From assembly GCF_001418255.1 (NCBI RefSeq), contig NZ_LIPV01000009.1, positions 1 to 64,000 on the forward strand: a stretch of DNA of 64,000 nt, in the 5' to 3' direction. This document shows positions 1 through 8,225 of this stretch, piece by piece. Each line of letters begins with the position of its first letter. Position 1 is the stretch's first letter. Under the pieces are notes generated by a model, which was not told the origin of the DNA, searched no databases, and saw only the letters and a list, made by a program, of their open reading frames with translations. Source of the stretch: Thiomonas bhubaneswarensis (lineage in GTDB: Bacteria > Pseudomonadota > Gammaproteobacteria > Burkholderiales > Burkholderiaceae_C). Position numbers and translations under genes: made by a program.

Positions 1-1127
1 TATTGATCCGGCACGCTGAAGTTTTCAAGCTGCGTACCTGACGAAGGGGTCTTGGAAGTAGGAGCGCACGCGTTCGGGGTGTGCTGCGACGAAGGCCATA
101 TGCTCGTTGGCGGCAGCGTGCAGCTTGGCCTTGGTGCGCACAGGCACCTTGGTGCCGATGGCGTGCTTGAGGTCGGCGTTGAGCCGCTCATCGGGGTTGA
201 GCTCGGGGCTGTAGCTGGGCAGGTAGAACACCTCGATGGCGGCCTGGTGCTCGGCCAGCCAGGCTTTGACGGGCTTGCAGTGATGCACGCCCAGGTTGTC
301 CAGGATGAGAAAGACCTTCTGACCGCGCCTGCGGCCATCGGCCACCAGCGCCTCGAAGAACTCGATGAGCCGCTCGTGGTTGAAAGCACCGTCGATGATC
401 ATCCAGTTCGCCCGCCCCCGGTTGGTGACGGTGGAGATCATGGAGAGCTTCTGGCGCGTGCCGCCCACGGCCAGCGTCACCGGGGTCTTGCCGCGCGGGG
501 CGTAGCTCCTGCCGCGCACGTCGGTGTTGACCAGCGCGGTCTCGTCACCCCAGTGGATTTCTCCGCCCTCGGCCCTGGCGCGACGCTCGATGGCCGGGTA
601 CTCGTGCTCGAGCCATTGCCGCACGGCCTCAGGTCGCTGCTCGTAGGCGCGCTTGATGGGCTTTTGCGGCGTCAAGCCCCAGCGCCGCAGGTACTCACCG
701 GTGGCACGAATGGAGAGCTTCACACCGAACTCGCGCTCGATGAACTGCATGACCGCTGCGCGTGTCCACAGCGCGAACTCCATCTTCAACTGCTCGGGGC
801 GCTTGTCGCAGATGGTGCGCCGAACAAACGCTTCCTGCTCGGGCTTGAGCAGGCGGCCTTGGCCTGCACTGCGCCCACGCGCTGCAGGCTTGAGGGCCGC
901 CCAGCCACCAGCAGCGAACAGATCTATGGCTTTACGCACCGTCGGGTAGCTCAAACCCGTGAGCGCAACGATCTGCATCACCGGCACGCTCCTCACATGC
1001 AACCGCACGACTTGCTTGCGCCTCTCGTGCAGCTGCTCAAGCTTCTGGTAGCGAGCGTCTTCTTTGTCCATAACGCTCTGACTCCGGGATCACCGAAAAG
1101 TTCAAACTTCATGCGGCTGGATCAATA
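1..1127 (-). mobile_element. IS630-family insertion sequence, complete
   Basis: The element spans 3-1125. Its ends begin TTGATCC and, reading inward, share imperfect terminal inverted repeats of about 25 bp that include TGAAGTTT. A TA dinucleotide lies on each side (1-2 and 1126-1127), the duplicated target expected of the IS630/Tc1-mariner group. It encodes one transposase on the minus strand. The right end abuts the interior of a truncated gene. Confidence 0.88.
25..1071 (-). CDS. IS630-family transposase
   Basis: This 348-aa DDE transposase catalyses cut-and-paste movement of the surrounding element into TA targets. Residues 1-130 hold a helix-turn-helix DNA-binding region that includes LTGLSYPTVRKAI at about 38-50. 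The catalytic core shows D176 in IHWGDETAL, D258 in LILDNLGVHH and E295 in SPELNPDE, all typical of IS630 enzymes. Length and reading frame are intact, so it is likely functional. The ATG at 1071 lies about 55 bp inside the right terminal repeat. Confidence 0.93.
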   Translation of the reverse strand: MDKEDARYQKLEQLHERRKQVVRLHVRSVPVMQIVALTGLSYPTVRKAIDLFAAGGWAALKPAARGRSAGQGRLLKPEQEAFVRRTICDKRPEQLKMEFALWTRAAVMQFIEREFGVKLSIRATGEYLRRWGLTPQKPIKRAYEQRPEAVRQWLEHEYPAIERRARAEGGEIHWGDETALVNTDVRGRSYAPRGKTPVTLAVGGTRQKLSMISTVTNRGRANWMIIDGAFNHERLIEFFEALVADGRRRGQKVFLILDNLGVHHCKPVKAWLAEHQAAIEVFYLPSYSPELNPDERLNADLKHAIGTKVPVRTKAKLHAAANEHMAFVAAHPERVRSYFQDPFVRYAA

Positions 1128-1613
1128 GTTCTGCTGCGGAACAACCTGGTGCACCACTTTATCGACCAGCACGACCTTTGGAGTCTGGACGGATGCCGTG
1201 GTGCGCAAGAGTCCTTGGTCGCGGCCTACAGTCGCGTCGATCAACACTTTGAGCAACTGCGAGGCTGGGCGGAGCACATGGATCAGGCCCGTCGTCTGGC
1301 GGCGGAGTTTGCCCAGTCCGATGCCTTCCGCGATCTGGTGATCAACGGCATAGCGCCGGATGGCTCGGTGGATTGGCCCGCAGCCGGAATTGTTCGCGCA
1401 TTGCGTGAAGCGGCAGATCAGTTGGCTGTCGACGAGTGGACGCCGGTCGCTACTGCTGGACGATGGATTGCAGAAAGGTATCCCGATCAACTGCCGGCCA
1501 AGTATGGGTGCAGCAGTTGGCGGCAGGTCGTGCACGAATCCCGCCTTTTCGAGCTTCGGTATCGGGAAGTGAATGGCCAGCGCGCGGCTTGGTATAGGCC
1601 CAAAGAGACATAG
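1128..1613 (+). pseudogene. 5'-truncated gene with C-terminal OST-HTH/LOTUS-like domain
   Basis: The open frame continues from the IS630 end without a natural start; the first possible start is a GTG at 1149, giving 154 aa. The last ~55 residues (WTPVATAGRWIAERYP, then KYGCSSWRQVVHES and an AAWYRP end) resemble the OST-HTH/LOTUS fold, an RNA-binding winged helix often attached to NYN nucleases. The helical region before it (residues ~1-90) is unassigned. The IS insertion removed the N-terminus, so any catalytic domain lies outside the window or is lost. Domain assignment is from pattern recognition only. Confidence 0.6.
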
Positions 1614-1702
1614 CGCCAAACCCGCGCACTCACGCTAAATCACGTTACGCGAAGTGCCCTTGGTTTCTAGCATGAGCAGCGTTTTCCATCGGAACGCTTG
1701 CC

Positions 1703-1918
1703 ATGACAGAAATCGAACCTATCTCCATTTGCACATCACCTGACCGGCCACGGCACGGGCATCAAGAAATCGCTGATCTGTTGGCTGCCGCGCTGCTGCG
1801 CCTTCGTGCCCGCCAATCGCGCGACATCCCCCAAAACAGCGAGCAGGTTTGCCTTGGCTTCCCCGGCCAACAGCGCGTGAATGCGAACCCCGATCACAAC
1901 AACGGAGTTCGCCCATGA
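1703..1918 (+). CDS. small conserved protein of the serine-recombinase operon
   Basis: This 71-aa protein has an N-terminal amphipathic segment (EIADLLAAALLRLRARQ) and a conserved-looking end (QRVNANPDHNNGVRP). Its stop overlaps the ATG of the DUF2924 gene in an ATGA junction, and the next two junctions in this operon are also ATGA, which argues that it is a real, translationally coupled first gene. From memory, short proteins ending in a similar RVHANP-like motif precede DUF2924 and large serine recombinase genes elsewhere. The molecular role is unknown. Confidence 0.62.
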   Translation: MTEIEPISICTSPDRPRHGHQEIADLLAAALLRLRARQSRDIPQNSEQVCLGFPGQQRVNANPDHNNGVRP

Positions 1919-2388
1919 CAGCACACGCAACCTCACCAACGCCCGCCTCAGTCGCCGCCCGCGTCGCGGCTATTCCCCATCTTTCGATGGATGATCTTTG
2001 GGCTCTCTGGGACGACCATTTCGATGAACGGCCGAATCACCACCATCGGGTCTGGCTGGAAAGTCGCCTGGCCTACCGGATGCAAGAGCGTGCGTTTGGT
2101 GGTTTGAAACCGTCACTGCGTAAGAAGCTCGAGGAGGTTGGGGAAACCGGCATCTTGCCCAAGCAACTGCGCGGCGATAGCCAACGCCTACTGCCCGGTA
2201 CCGTCCTGACACGCATCTACGACGACATTGAACATCGTGTGCTGGTGCGCGGATCGAATGACTTCGAGTACCAGGGGCAACGCTTCAAGAGCCTGTCCGC
2301 TGTGGCCAAGCGCATCACAGGCAGCCATTGGTCAGGCCCGGTGTTCTTTGGTTTGAAGGCACCAGCTTCGAAGAAGGGGGCAGCATGA
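1915..2388 (+). CDS. DUF2924 domain-containing protein
   Basis: This 157-aa protein matches the DUF2924 pattern: a helical N-terminus (MDDLWALWDDHFDERPNHHH, about 23-42), then LPGTVLTRIYD, then an F-E-Y-Q-G-Q-R-F-KSLSAVAKRITGSHWSGP block typical of the family C-terminus. DUF2924 genes commonly sit immediately upstream of phage or island large serine recombinases and may assist integration or excision, but the role is not established. The chosen ATG overlaps the previous stop; a longer frame reaching back to 1849 lacks the coupling. Confidence 0.85.
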   Translation: MTAHATSPTPASVAARVAAIPHLSMDDLWALWDDHFDERPNHHHRVWLESRLAYRMQERAFGGLKPSLRKKLEEVGETGILPKQLRGDSQRLLPGTVLTRIYDDIEHRVLVRGSNDFEYQGQRFKSLSAVAKRITGSHWSGPVFFGLKAPASKKGAA

Positions 2389-3797
2389 GCTCTGTGCGTC
2401 GAAACCAGATTCCCGCAGTCACGCCAAAGAAGCGCTGCGCCGTCTACACCCGCAAATCCACTGACGAAGGCCTCGATCAGGAATACAACAGCCTCGAGGC
2501 ACAGCGTGATGCAGGATTGGCCTTCATTGCAAGCCAACGGCATGAAGGCTGGATAGCCGTCGATGACGGATACGACGACGGCGGCTACTCTGGCGGCAAC
2601 ATGGAACGGCCCGGGTTGCGCCGACTGATGATCGACATCGAGGCGGGGAAGATCGATACCGTGGTCGTCTACAAAATCGACCGCCTCACGCGCAGCCTGC
2701 CGGACTTCGCAAAGCTGGTCGAGGTCTTCGACCGCAACGGCGTCTCCTTTGTCTCTGTCACGCAGCAGTTCAACACAACCACATCGATGGGGCGATTGAC
2801 GCTCAACATCCTTTTGTCATTCGCGCAGTTCGAACGCGAGGTCACGGGCGAACGCATCCGCGACAAGATCGCCGCCAGCAAGGCCAAGGGCATGTGGATG
2901 GGCGGAGTTCCACCGCTCGGATACGACGTGGTTGAACGCAAGCTCGTCATCAACGACCATGAAGCTGCGTTGGTACGTGACATCTTCCGCCGCTACGCCG
3001 AGCATGGCTCGGCTGCGCGACTCGTCCGCGAACTGGAAATCGAAGGGCATACCACCAAGGCATGGGTCACCCAGTCCGGCCGGGAGCGATTGGGGCGCAG
3101 CATCGATCAGCAGTACCTCTTTACCTTGCTGCGTAACCGCATTTACCTCGGTGAAATCTGTAATCACGAGACGTGGTACTCGGCCCAGCACGATCCCATC
3201 ATTTCTCAAGAATTGTGGGACGCGGCACATGCCTTCATTGAGAGGCGAAAGCAGGCACCGCGCGAACACCGAGCCAAGCATCCGGCACTGCTGGCGGGAC
3301 TTCTCTTCGCCCCGGATGGCCAACGCATGCTGCACTCCTTCGTCAAGAAGAAAAACGGTCGGCAGTACCGCTACTACGTGCCTTACCTGCACAAGCGGCG
3401 CAACGCAGGTGCCAGCCTGGCTCCGCATACCCCGGACGTGGGCCACCTGCCTGCCGCCGAGATCGAAGATGCCGTGTTGGCGCAAATTCATGCTGCGCTC
3501 TCATCGCCGCAAATGCTGATCGCAGTGTGGAGATCCTGCCAGCAGCATCCGGCGGGGTCGACGCTGGACGAGGCACAGGTGGTGGTCGCCATGCAGCGCA
3601 TCGGTGACGTGTGGTCGCAACTGTTCCCCGCTGAGCAGCAACGGATCACACGGCTGTTGATCGAACGCGTGCAACTACACGGGCACGGCCTGGATATCGT
3701 TTGGCGGGAGGACGGTTGGATCGGATTCGGTGCGGACATCAGCACGCATCCCTTGATCGAAGAGTCCCAAGAGCGTGTCGAGGAGGCTTTGGCATGA
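2385..3797 (+). CDS. Large serine recombinase (prophage integrase)
   Basis: This 470-aa protein should catalyse site-specific integration and excision of the prophage through a covalent phosphoserine intermediate. The resolvase domain (about 15-165) shows YTRKST with nucleophile S25, YKIDRLTRS, and the E-R-E-V-T-G-ERIRDKI helix. A recombinase domain follows with LGYDV near 190 and R-Y-A-E-H-G-S-A-A-R-L. The C-terminal half is shorter than in PhiC31-type enzymes and lacks an obvious zinc ribbon. The ATG at 2385 overlaps the DUF2924 stop; an upstream GTG at 2328 is less likely. Confidence 0.93.
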   Translation: MSSVRRNQIPAVTPKKRCAVYTRKSTDEGLDQEYNSLEAQRDAGLAFIASQRHEGWIAVDDGYDDGGYSGGNMERPGLRRLMIDIEAGKIDTVVVYKIDRLTRSLPDFAKLVEVFDRNGVSFVSVTQQFNTTTSMGRLTLNILLSFAQFEREVTGERIRDKIAASKAKGMWMGGVPPLGYDVVERKLVINDHEAALVRDIFRRYAEHGSAARLVRELEIEGHTTKAWVTQSGRERLGRSIDQQYLFTLLRNRIYLGEICNHETWYSAQHDPIISQELWDAAHAFIERRKQAPREHRAKHPALLAGLLFAPDGQRMLHSFVKKKNGRQYRYYVPYLHKRRNAGASLAPHTPDVGHLPAAEIEDAVLAQIHAALSSPQMLIAVWRSCQQHPAGSTLDEAQVVVAMQRIGDVWSQLFPAEQQRITRLLIERVQLHGHGLDIVWREDGWIGFGADISTHPLIEESQERVEEALA

Positions 3798-4258
3798 ATG
3801 CCACGACCCACCAGCGCCAGCGCGCCGTCCGCATCGAGATTGGAGCCGAGGCGCGAAGTTATGTCAGCGAGGGGCAGCGGGTCACCTTGGTGCCCCTGAC
3901 GATCAAGCGCCGCCAGAACCGGAAGCTGCTGATACCGCCAGCCCCCGATATCGCGGACCGAATCGGTGGCTTCGATGTGCCGATGATCAAAACGCTGGGC
4001 AAGGCCTTCTACTGGAAGCGCTTGATCGACGATGGCACCTACTCGACGACAACGGACTTGGCGCACGCCATGAAAGTGGAGCCGGGCTGGGCTGCCGAGG
4101 TCTTGCGCATGACCATGCTGGCCCCCGATATCGTGGAGGCGATATTCGAAGGACGTCAGCCACGCCACTTGAATCTGCACACCTTGCGTGGCCGCCAAGA
4201 GCAACTGCCGCGCGATTGGGCTGCGCAGCGTCGATTGCTCGGTTTCTCCCACGCCTGA
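3794..4258 (+). CDS. Conserved protein coupled to the serine recombinase
   Basis: This 154-aa basic protein starts by an ATGA overlap with the recombinase stop, so it is the fourth gene of a coupled operon. It has a KRRQNRKLLIPP segment at about 40-51 and a possible helix-turn-helix in the second half (STTTDLAHAMKVEPGWAAEVLRMT), ending in RDWAAQRRLLGF. From its position and basic character it may be an accessory DNA-binding factor for the recombinase; this is inference. A rho-independent-type hairpin follows directly. Confidence 0.72.
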   Translation: MNATTHQRQRAVRIEIGAEARSYVSEGQRVTLVPLTIKRRQNRKLLIPPAPDIADRIGGFDVPMIKTLGKAFYWKRLIDDGTYSTTTDLAHAMKVEPGWAAEVLRMTMLAPDIVEAIFEGRQPRHLNLHTLRGRQEQLPRDWAAQRRLLGFSHA

Positions 4259-4281
4259 TCTGCTTCCAGACACACCCGATG

Positions 4282-4310
4282 ACGGCGAGCCATGTGCTCG
4301 CCGTTTGCTT
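4282..4310 (+). terminator. Rho-independent terminator after the recombinase operon
   Basis: A perfect 9-bp stem ACGGCGAGC (4282-4290) and GCTCGCCGT (4296-4304) closes a 5-nt loop and is followed by TTTGCTTTT. It lies 24 bp after the last stop of the recombinase operon and separates it from the early phage operon. Confidence 0.8.
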
Positions 4311-4326
4311 TTCTGCACTGGGCCAT

Positions 4327-4381
4327 TGGCGAACCTGGAGTTCCGTCGTGGTTCGCCATTGCGTCCCTTAAAGGTTCGCCA
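4327..4381 (+). promoter_or_regulatory. Operator-like array of three GGTTCGCCA boxes
   Basis: The box occurs inverted at 4327-4335 (TGGCGAACC) and directly at 4350-4358 and 4373-4381. The three start points are exactly 23 bp apart, close to two helical turns. The array precedes the AlpA-type gene and the early operon, so it is a plausible operator for a phage regulator. Related GTTCGCA boxes occur at 12890-12938. The binding protein is unknown. Confidence 0.5.
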
Positions 4382-4432
4382 CCCGAAGTTTGGAATGACA
4401 CCTGTTACTCAACAACGTCACAGGAGCATTCC

Positions 4433-4696
4433 ATGCAGACACTAACCAGCGGTATCCCCCGGTCGCCACAGCAGGCGATCAACACCATGTCACCCGGTGA
4501 TCGCCGCGTGCTCAACGAAAACGAGCTCGCGCAACGCTGGGGCGTTAGCCCCAAGACTTTGCAGCGCTGGCGCAGTGAGGGTCGCGGTCCACGCTACCTG
4601 AAGCTGTCCAAGCGTGTCGGCTACCCGGTCGACGCGATCCTCGAGTTTGAGCGCGAAGCGCTGCACGACTCGACATCCGAACGCGCGGCGGTTTGA
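4433..4696 (+). CDS. AlpA/excisionase-type HTH protein
   Basis: This 87-aa protein carries a MerR/AlpA-type winged helix at about 22-72: LAQRWGVSPKTLQRW, then SEGRGPRYLKLSKRVGYP. Proteins of this type act as recombination directionality factors or transcription regulators. An AGGAG lies 7 bases before the ATG. As the first gene of the early operon, next to the integrase operon, it may be the excisionase. It is clearly related to the disrupted gene at 59017-59447. Confidence 0.8.
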   Translation: MQTLTSGIPRSPQQAINTMSPGDRRVLNENELAQRWGVSPKTLQRWRSEGRGPRYLKLSKRVGYPVDAILEFEREALHDSTSERAAV

Positions 4697-4707
4697 GGAG
4701 AGATGCG

Positions 4708-5184
4708 ATGAATGACATCACCATCTTCCCTGCCGACATCGCTGAGATGTCGGTCAGCCAACTGGCCGCATTGCCGCCCGCGCAGAAACATGAGATCGAC
4801 AAGAACCTCGATGCAGCCATCGACTGGCTGAAGAAGGCGCGCACCAAGTTCGATGCGGCACTGGATCAGTGCTACGGCGAGCAGGCACGCACTGCGCTGC
4901 GCGAATCCGGCCGTGACTTCGGCACCGCACACATCAGCGATGGCCTGCTGCACCTGAAGTACGAGCTGCCCAAGAAGGTCAGCTGGGATCAGAAGCAACT
5001 GGCTGAGATCGCTGAACGCATCGTCGCCTCAGGCGAGAAGGTCGAGGGTTACCTCGACATCAAGTTGTCCGTCTCCGAATCCCGCTTCACGAACTGGCCG
5101 CCTGCCTTGCAACAGCAGTTCGCCGCCGCTCGCACCGTGGATTCCGGCAAGCCGTCTTTCACCCTTTCCATCGATTCGGAGTAA
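4708..5184 (+). CDS. Phage early protein, unknown function
   Basis: This 158-aa acidic, helical protein (DKNLDAAIDWLKKARTKFDAAL near 30-55) is followed by a mixed region ending in SKPSFTLSIDSE-like residues. A GAGGAGAG sequence precedes the ATG at 4708. The stop overlaps the start of the next gene, so the two are translationally coupled. It sits among DNA-metabolism genes of the early operon. I do not recognise a named domain; the resemblance is only to unnamed prophage proteins. Confidence 0.7.
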   Translation: MNDITIFPADIAEMSVSQLAALPPAQKHEIDKNLDAAIDWLKKARTKFDAALDQCYGEQARTALRESGRDFGTAHISDGLLHLKYELPKKVSWDQKQLAEIAERIVASGEKVEGYLDIKLSVSESRFTNWPPALQQQFAAARTVDSGKPSFTLSIDSE

Positions 5185-5471
5185 TGACCATGAGCACCAA
5201 TCTCATCGCCTCGCTGCGTCAACAGCTGCCGTCCATCTACGGCGAACACCTCCCTGACGAAATCCGGTATCGCCGCGCGGACGGTCAGGACGTCGTTGTC
5301 CCGCTTGATGCCGCCACTGTGGACGAGCTGGCTTTTGCCATCCAGACGGCCAACGCGGAATCGCTGGCGCTCGGTCGCCGCCGCACCGCGCTGGAAGAAC
5401 TCCACACCGAGGTACGCAAACGTGCCGCGCGTGGAGCCGACCGTATCGCCGACGTGTCGTGGGAGGGCTGA
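5184..5471 (+). CDS. Small phage early protein
   Basis: This 95-aa protein begins at an ATG overlapping the preceding TAA (TAATG); a second in-frame ATG two codons later is an alternative start. It shows SLRQQLPSIYGEHLPDEI, then a predicted helix rich in Leu, Arg and Ala (LALGRRRTALEELHTEVRKR) that could mediate dimerisation. No domain is recognised. Its place between the previous gene and the BRO antirepressor suggests an early accessory role. Confidence 0.65.
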   Translation: MTMSTNLIASLRQQLPSIYGEHLPDEIRYRRADGQDVVVPLDAATVDELAFAIQTANAESLALGRRRTALEELHTEVRKRAARGADRIADVSWEG

Positions 5472-5473
5472 TC

Positions 5474-6232
5474 ATGAGCGCGATCATTCCCTTTCAGTTC
5501 GAAGCGCACGCCGTGCGCGTCCAGGTCGATGAATTCGGGCAGCCGTGGTTCAACGCCACCGATGTCTGCGACGCGCTGGAGATGGGCAATCCGTCTCAGG
5601 CGATTAAGTCCCACGTCGATGCCGAGGATCTCCAAAAATTGGAGACCCTTACGGCGGGTGGACGTCAACGCCAAAACCACGTCAACGAGTCGGGGCTTTA
5701 CGCCCTGATCCTCGGCAGCACCAAGGATGCCGCCAAGCGCTTCAAGCGCTGGATCACCGGTGAAGTGCTGCCTGCAATCCGCAAGACAGGCACGTATTCC
5801 GCCGCCGCCACGATGGCTGCCTTGCCCGCGCCAACCCAAGATCGCGTCACCGCCATCCTGCTGATCGGCGAAGCGGTCGCCAAGGTACCGGGCGTCAAGA
5901 CCGGCATTGCAATGGCTGCCACGTTGACCTGCATTCAGGAAAACACGGGCCTGACCACGGAAGTGCTGCGCCGCGCTTTGCCTGCCGCCAACGAGCCGAT
6001 CTGCTCGCTCAACGCCACACAGCTCGGCAAATTGCTGAGTCGCTCAGCCAAGGCCACGAACCAGTTGCTGGCATCCGGCGGCCTTCAGTTCCGCAACGAC
6101 CGAGACGAGTGGGAACTGACCGAGGCCGGTGAAGCATGGGCCGAAGCCATGCCGTACTCGCGCAACGGCCACAGCGGCTACCAGATCCTCTGGAATCCGG
6201 CGGTCGCGGAACAACTGAAGGAGGTGGCGTGA
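5474..6232 (+). CDS. BRO-N domain phage antirepressor-type protein
   Basis: This 252-aa protein carries an N-terminal BRO-N domain (about 1-105): PWFNATDVCDALEMGNPSQA, then a recognisable ESGLYALILGS segment and FKRWITGEVLPAIRKTG. The BRO-N domain binds DNA in phage antirepressors. The C-terminal half (about 150-250) has a helical LNATQLGKLL region and a WELTEAG motif resembling a winged-helix. It probably counters a repressor or modulates early transcription, which is of interest because no CI-like repressor was found. Its stop overlaps the next ATG (TGATG). Confidence 0.88.
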   Translation: MSAIIPFQFEAHAVRVQVDEFGQPWFNATDVCDALEMGNPSQAIKSHVDAEDLQKLETLTAGGRQRQNHVNESGLYALILGSTKDAAKRFKRWITGEVLPAIRKTGTYSAAATMAALPAPTQDRVTAILLIGEAVAKVPGVKTGIAMAATLTCIQENTGLTTEVLRRALPAANEPICSLNATQLGKLLSRSAKATNQLLASGGLQFRNDRDEWELTEAGEAWAEAMPYSRNGHSGYQILWNPAVAEQLKEVA

Positions 6233-7092
6233 TGTCCCTCCCGATCATTTCCGCACAGCAGCGCTTGGCCGAGCGCAAAGGTGTGAAGTTGCTGATGCTG
6301 GGCAAATCCGGCATCGGCAAGACCACCCGGCTCAAAGACCTCGACCCTGCCACCACCTTGTTCCTCGATATCGAGGCGGGCGATCTCGCCGTGGCCGACT
6401 GGCCAGGCGACACCATCCGCCCGGCCTCGTGGCCGGAAAGCCGCGACTTTTTCGTGTTCCTCGCAGGCCCGGACAGGTCACTGCCGCCGGAGAGCGCGTT
6501 TTCGCAGGCGCATTACGACCACGTCATCGAGAAATTTGGTAACCCGATGCAGCTCGACCGCTACCAGACCTTCTTTCTCGACTCGATCACGCAGCTGTCC
6601 CGGCAGTGCTTCGCATGGTGCAAGACGCAACCCGGTGCCACCAGCGACCGTAGCGGCAAACCCGATCTGCGCGCCGCATATGGCCTGCTTGGCCAGGAAA
6701 TGATCGGCGCACTGACACATCTGCAGCACGCACGCGGCAAGAACGTGGTGTTCGTCGCCATCCTTGACGAACGTCTCGATGACTACAACCGCAAGGTGTT
6801 CGTGCCGCAGATCGAAGGCAGCAAGACCAGTCTGGAGCTGCCCGGCATCGTCGATGAGGTCGTGACGCTGGCCGAGATCAAGGCCGACGACGGCAGTGCC
6901 TACCGAGCCTTCATCACGCACACCGTCAATCCCTACGGTTTTCCTGCCAAAGACCGCAGCGGTCGCCTCGACCTGCTGGAGCCGCCGCATCTCGGCGCAC
7001 TGATCGCCAAGTGCGCAGGCCAGTCGCCATTGCCCATGCCCGGCAGCAGCGGCACACCCACTACAGAAAACACCACCGAATCCAAGGAGTAA
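6232..7092 (+). CDS. RecA-like phage NTPase (AAA family)
   Basis: This 286-aa protein has a P-loop at residues 24-32 (GKSGIGKTT), an FLDIEAG strand near 44-50, and a Walker B-like FFLDSITQLS near 115-124. This is the layout of short phage RecA-fold ATPases (Sak4-like or AAA_24) that support recombination or replication. The Gly/Thr-rich tail after about 265 appears disordered. It is followed by an ssDNA-binding-like protein and a nuclease, consistent with a recombination cassette. Confidence 0.8.
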   Translation: MSLPIISAQQRLAERKGVKLLMLGKSGIGKTTRLKDLDPATTLFLDIEAGDLAVADWPGDTIRPASWPESRDFFVFLAGPDRSLPPESAFSQAHYDHVIEKFGNPMQLDRYQTFFLDSITQLSRQCFAWCKTQPGATSDRSGKPDLRAAYGLLGQEMIGALTHLQHARGKNVVFVAILDERLDDYNRKVFVPQIEGSKTSLELPGIVDEVVTLAEIKADDGSAYRAFITHTVNPYGFPAKDRSGRLDLLEPPHLGALIAKCAGQSPLPMPGSSGTPTTENTTESKE

Positions 7093-7097
7093 TCGCC

Positions 7098-7727
7098 ATG
7101 TCGTCCAACTATTTTGATTTCCAAGATGCCGATCCCCAACAGTCGGGCTTTGACCTGATCCCCAAGGGCGCGGTCGTGCCAGTGCGCATGACCATCAAGC
7201 CCGGTGGTTATGACGACCCGGGACAAGGCTGGGGCGGTGGTTACGCCACCGAGTCCTTCGAAACCGGCTCCATCTACCTCGCCGCCGAGTTCGTCGTCAC
7301 GGGCGGTGATCATGCCAAGCGCAAGATGTGGAGCAACATCGGCCTGCACTCCAAGAAAGGGCCGACCTGGGGTCAGATGGGGCGCAGCTTCATCCGCGCC
7401 GCGCTCAACAGCGCCCGCAACGTCCACCCGCAGGACAACAGCCCGCAGGCCGCCGCCGCGCGCCGCATCCAGGGCTTTCATGAACTGGATGGCCTGGAGT
7501 TTCTGGCCCGCGTGGACATTGAGAAGGATAGCAAGGGCCAAGACCGCAACGTGGTCAAGATCGCGGTCGAGCCCGATCACCCCGACTACGCAAAACTGAT
7601 GGGCGTGCCGCCCAAGGCTTCAGGCAGTGCAAGTCCCGGCGCACCGGCGCAGGCGGCTGCGCCTGCGTATCAGGCACCGGCTCCGCAACGCGCACCCGTG
7701 ACCGGCAAGCCGTCTTGGGCGCAGTGA
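7098..7727 (+). CDS. Phage ssDNA-binding-like protein (DUF669-type context)
   Basis: This 209-aa protein has an OB-like N-terminal two thirds: FDLIPKGAVVPVRMTIKPGG, then a GSIYLAAEFVVTGG strand and KRKMWSNIGLHS, followed by an Ala/Pro-rich tail ending in TGKPSWAQ. A structured core plus flexible tail and position directly after a RecA-like ATPase fit phage single-strand binding or DUF669-like proteins. The assignment rests on layout and context and is not certain. Confidence 0.62.
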   Translation: MSSNYFDFQDADPQQSGFDLIPKGAVVPVRMTIKPGGYDDPGQGWGGGYATESFETGSIYLAAEFVVTGGDHAKRKMWSNIGLHSKKGPTWGQMGRSFIRAALNSARNVHPQDNSPQAAAARRIQGFHELDGLEFLARVDIEKDSKGQDRNVVKIAVEPDHPDYAKLMGVPPKASGSASPGAPAQAAAPAYQAPAPQRAPVTGKPSWAQ

Positions 7728-7736
7728 GGGAGGCCG

Positions 7737-8225
7737 ATGAAATGCTGGGTCTGCAAACGACAGGCCCGGGGATTCGGCCACACCGACAACCGTCACGGTG
7801 TCGGCAATCCCCGGCGCTATCCCATCGACTGGGTGTTCTGCTCGCAACGCTGCCAAAACGCGTTTCACGCGCTGTACGGCAACTGGCTGCGGGTCAAGGA
7901 AGGTCGCGTCGACAGCAAGGAGGTCGTCATGATCGATCCGTCTGATGTCGAACTGGCCGCGATGAAGAAGTGCCTCAAGGCCTTCGGCGAGGCAGCAGGC
8001 GAGATTGGGTTTACCAAGCCGCTGGGCGACTACTCCGAAGCCGAGGCGCTGCAAGTGATCGACGCCATCGTCACTTGCTACACCGAGGCAATGGTCGCGC
8101 ACCACGAGGCGAGCAAGCACCCGCCGGTACGCGGCATGACGCCTGCGCCCGACCCTATGGCCAACCCGTTCGCGGATCTGGAGGACGACCTCCCCTGGGA
8201 AGAGCCGAAGGGGAGGAAGCCATGA
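7737..8225 (+). CDS. DUF6511-like zinc-ribbon protein
   Basis: This 162-aa protein opens with MKCWVCKRQARGFGHTD and FCSQRCQNAFHALY, giving a CxxC...CxxxC arrangement that should bind one zinc ion. This matches what I recall as DUF6511. The rest is an acidic helical region ending in DLEDDLPWEEPKGRKP. The role is unknown. The stop overlaps the start of the nuclease gene (ATGA), so the two are translationally coupled. Confidence 0.72.
   Translation: MKCWVCKRQARGFGHTDNRHGVGNPRRYPIDWVFCSQRCQNAFHALYGNWLRVKEGRVDSKEVVMIDPSDVELAAMKKCLKAFGEAAGEIGFTKPLGDYSEAEALQVIDAIVTCYTEAMVAHHEASKHPPVRGMTPAPDPMANPFADLEDDLPWEEPKGRKP

Noticed and set aside
52-1128. Long plus-strand open frame across the IS630 element
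   Set aside because: It is antisense to the intact DDE transposase and has no recognisable motif; it reflects high GC content.
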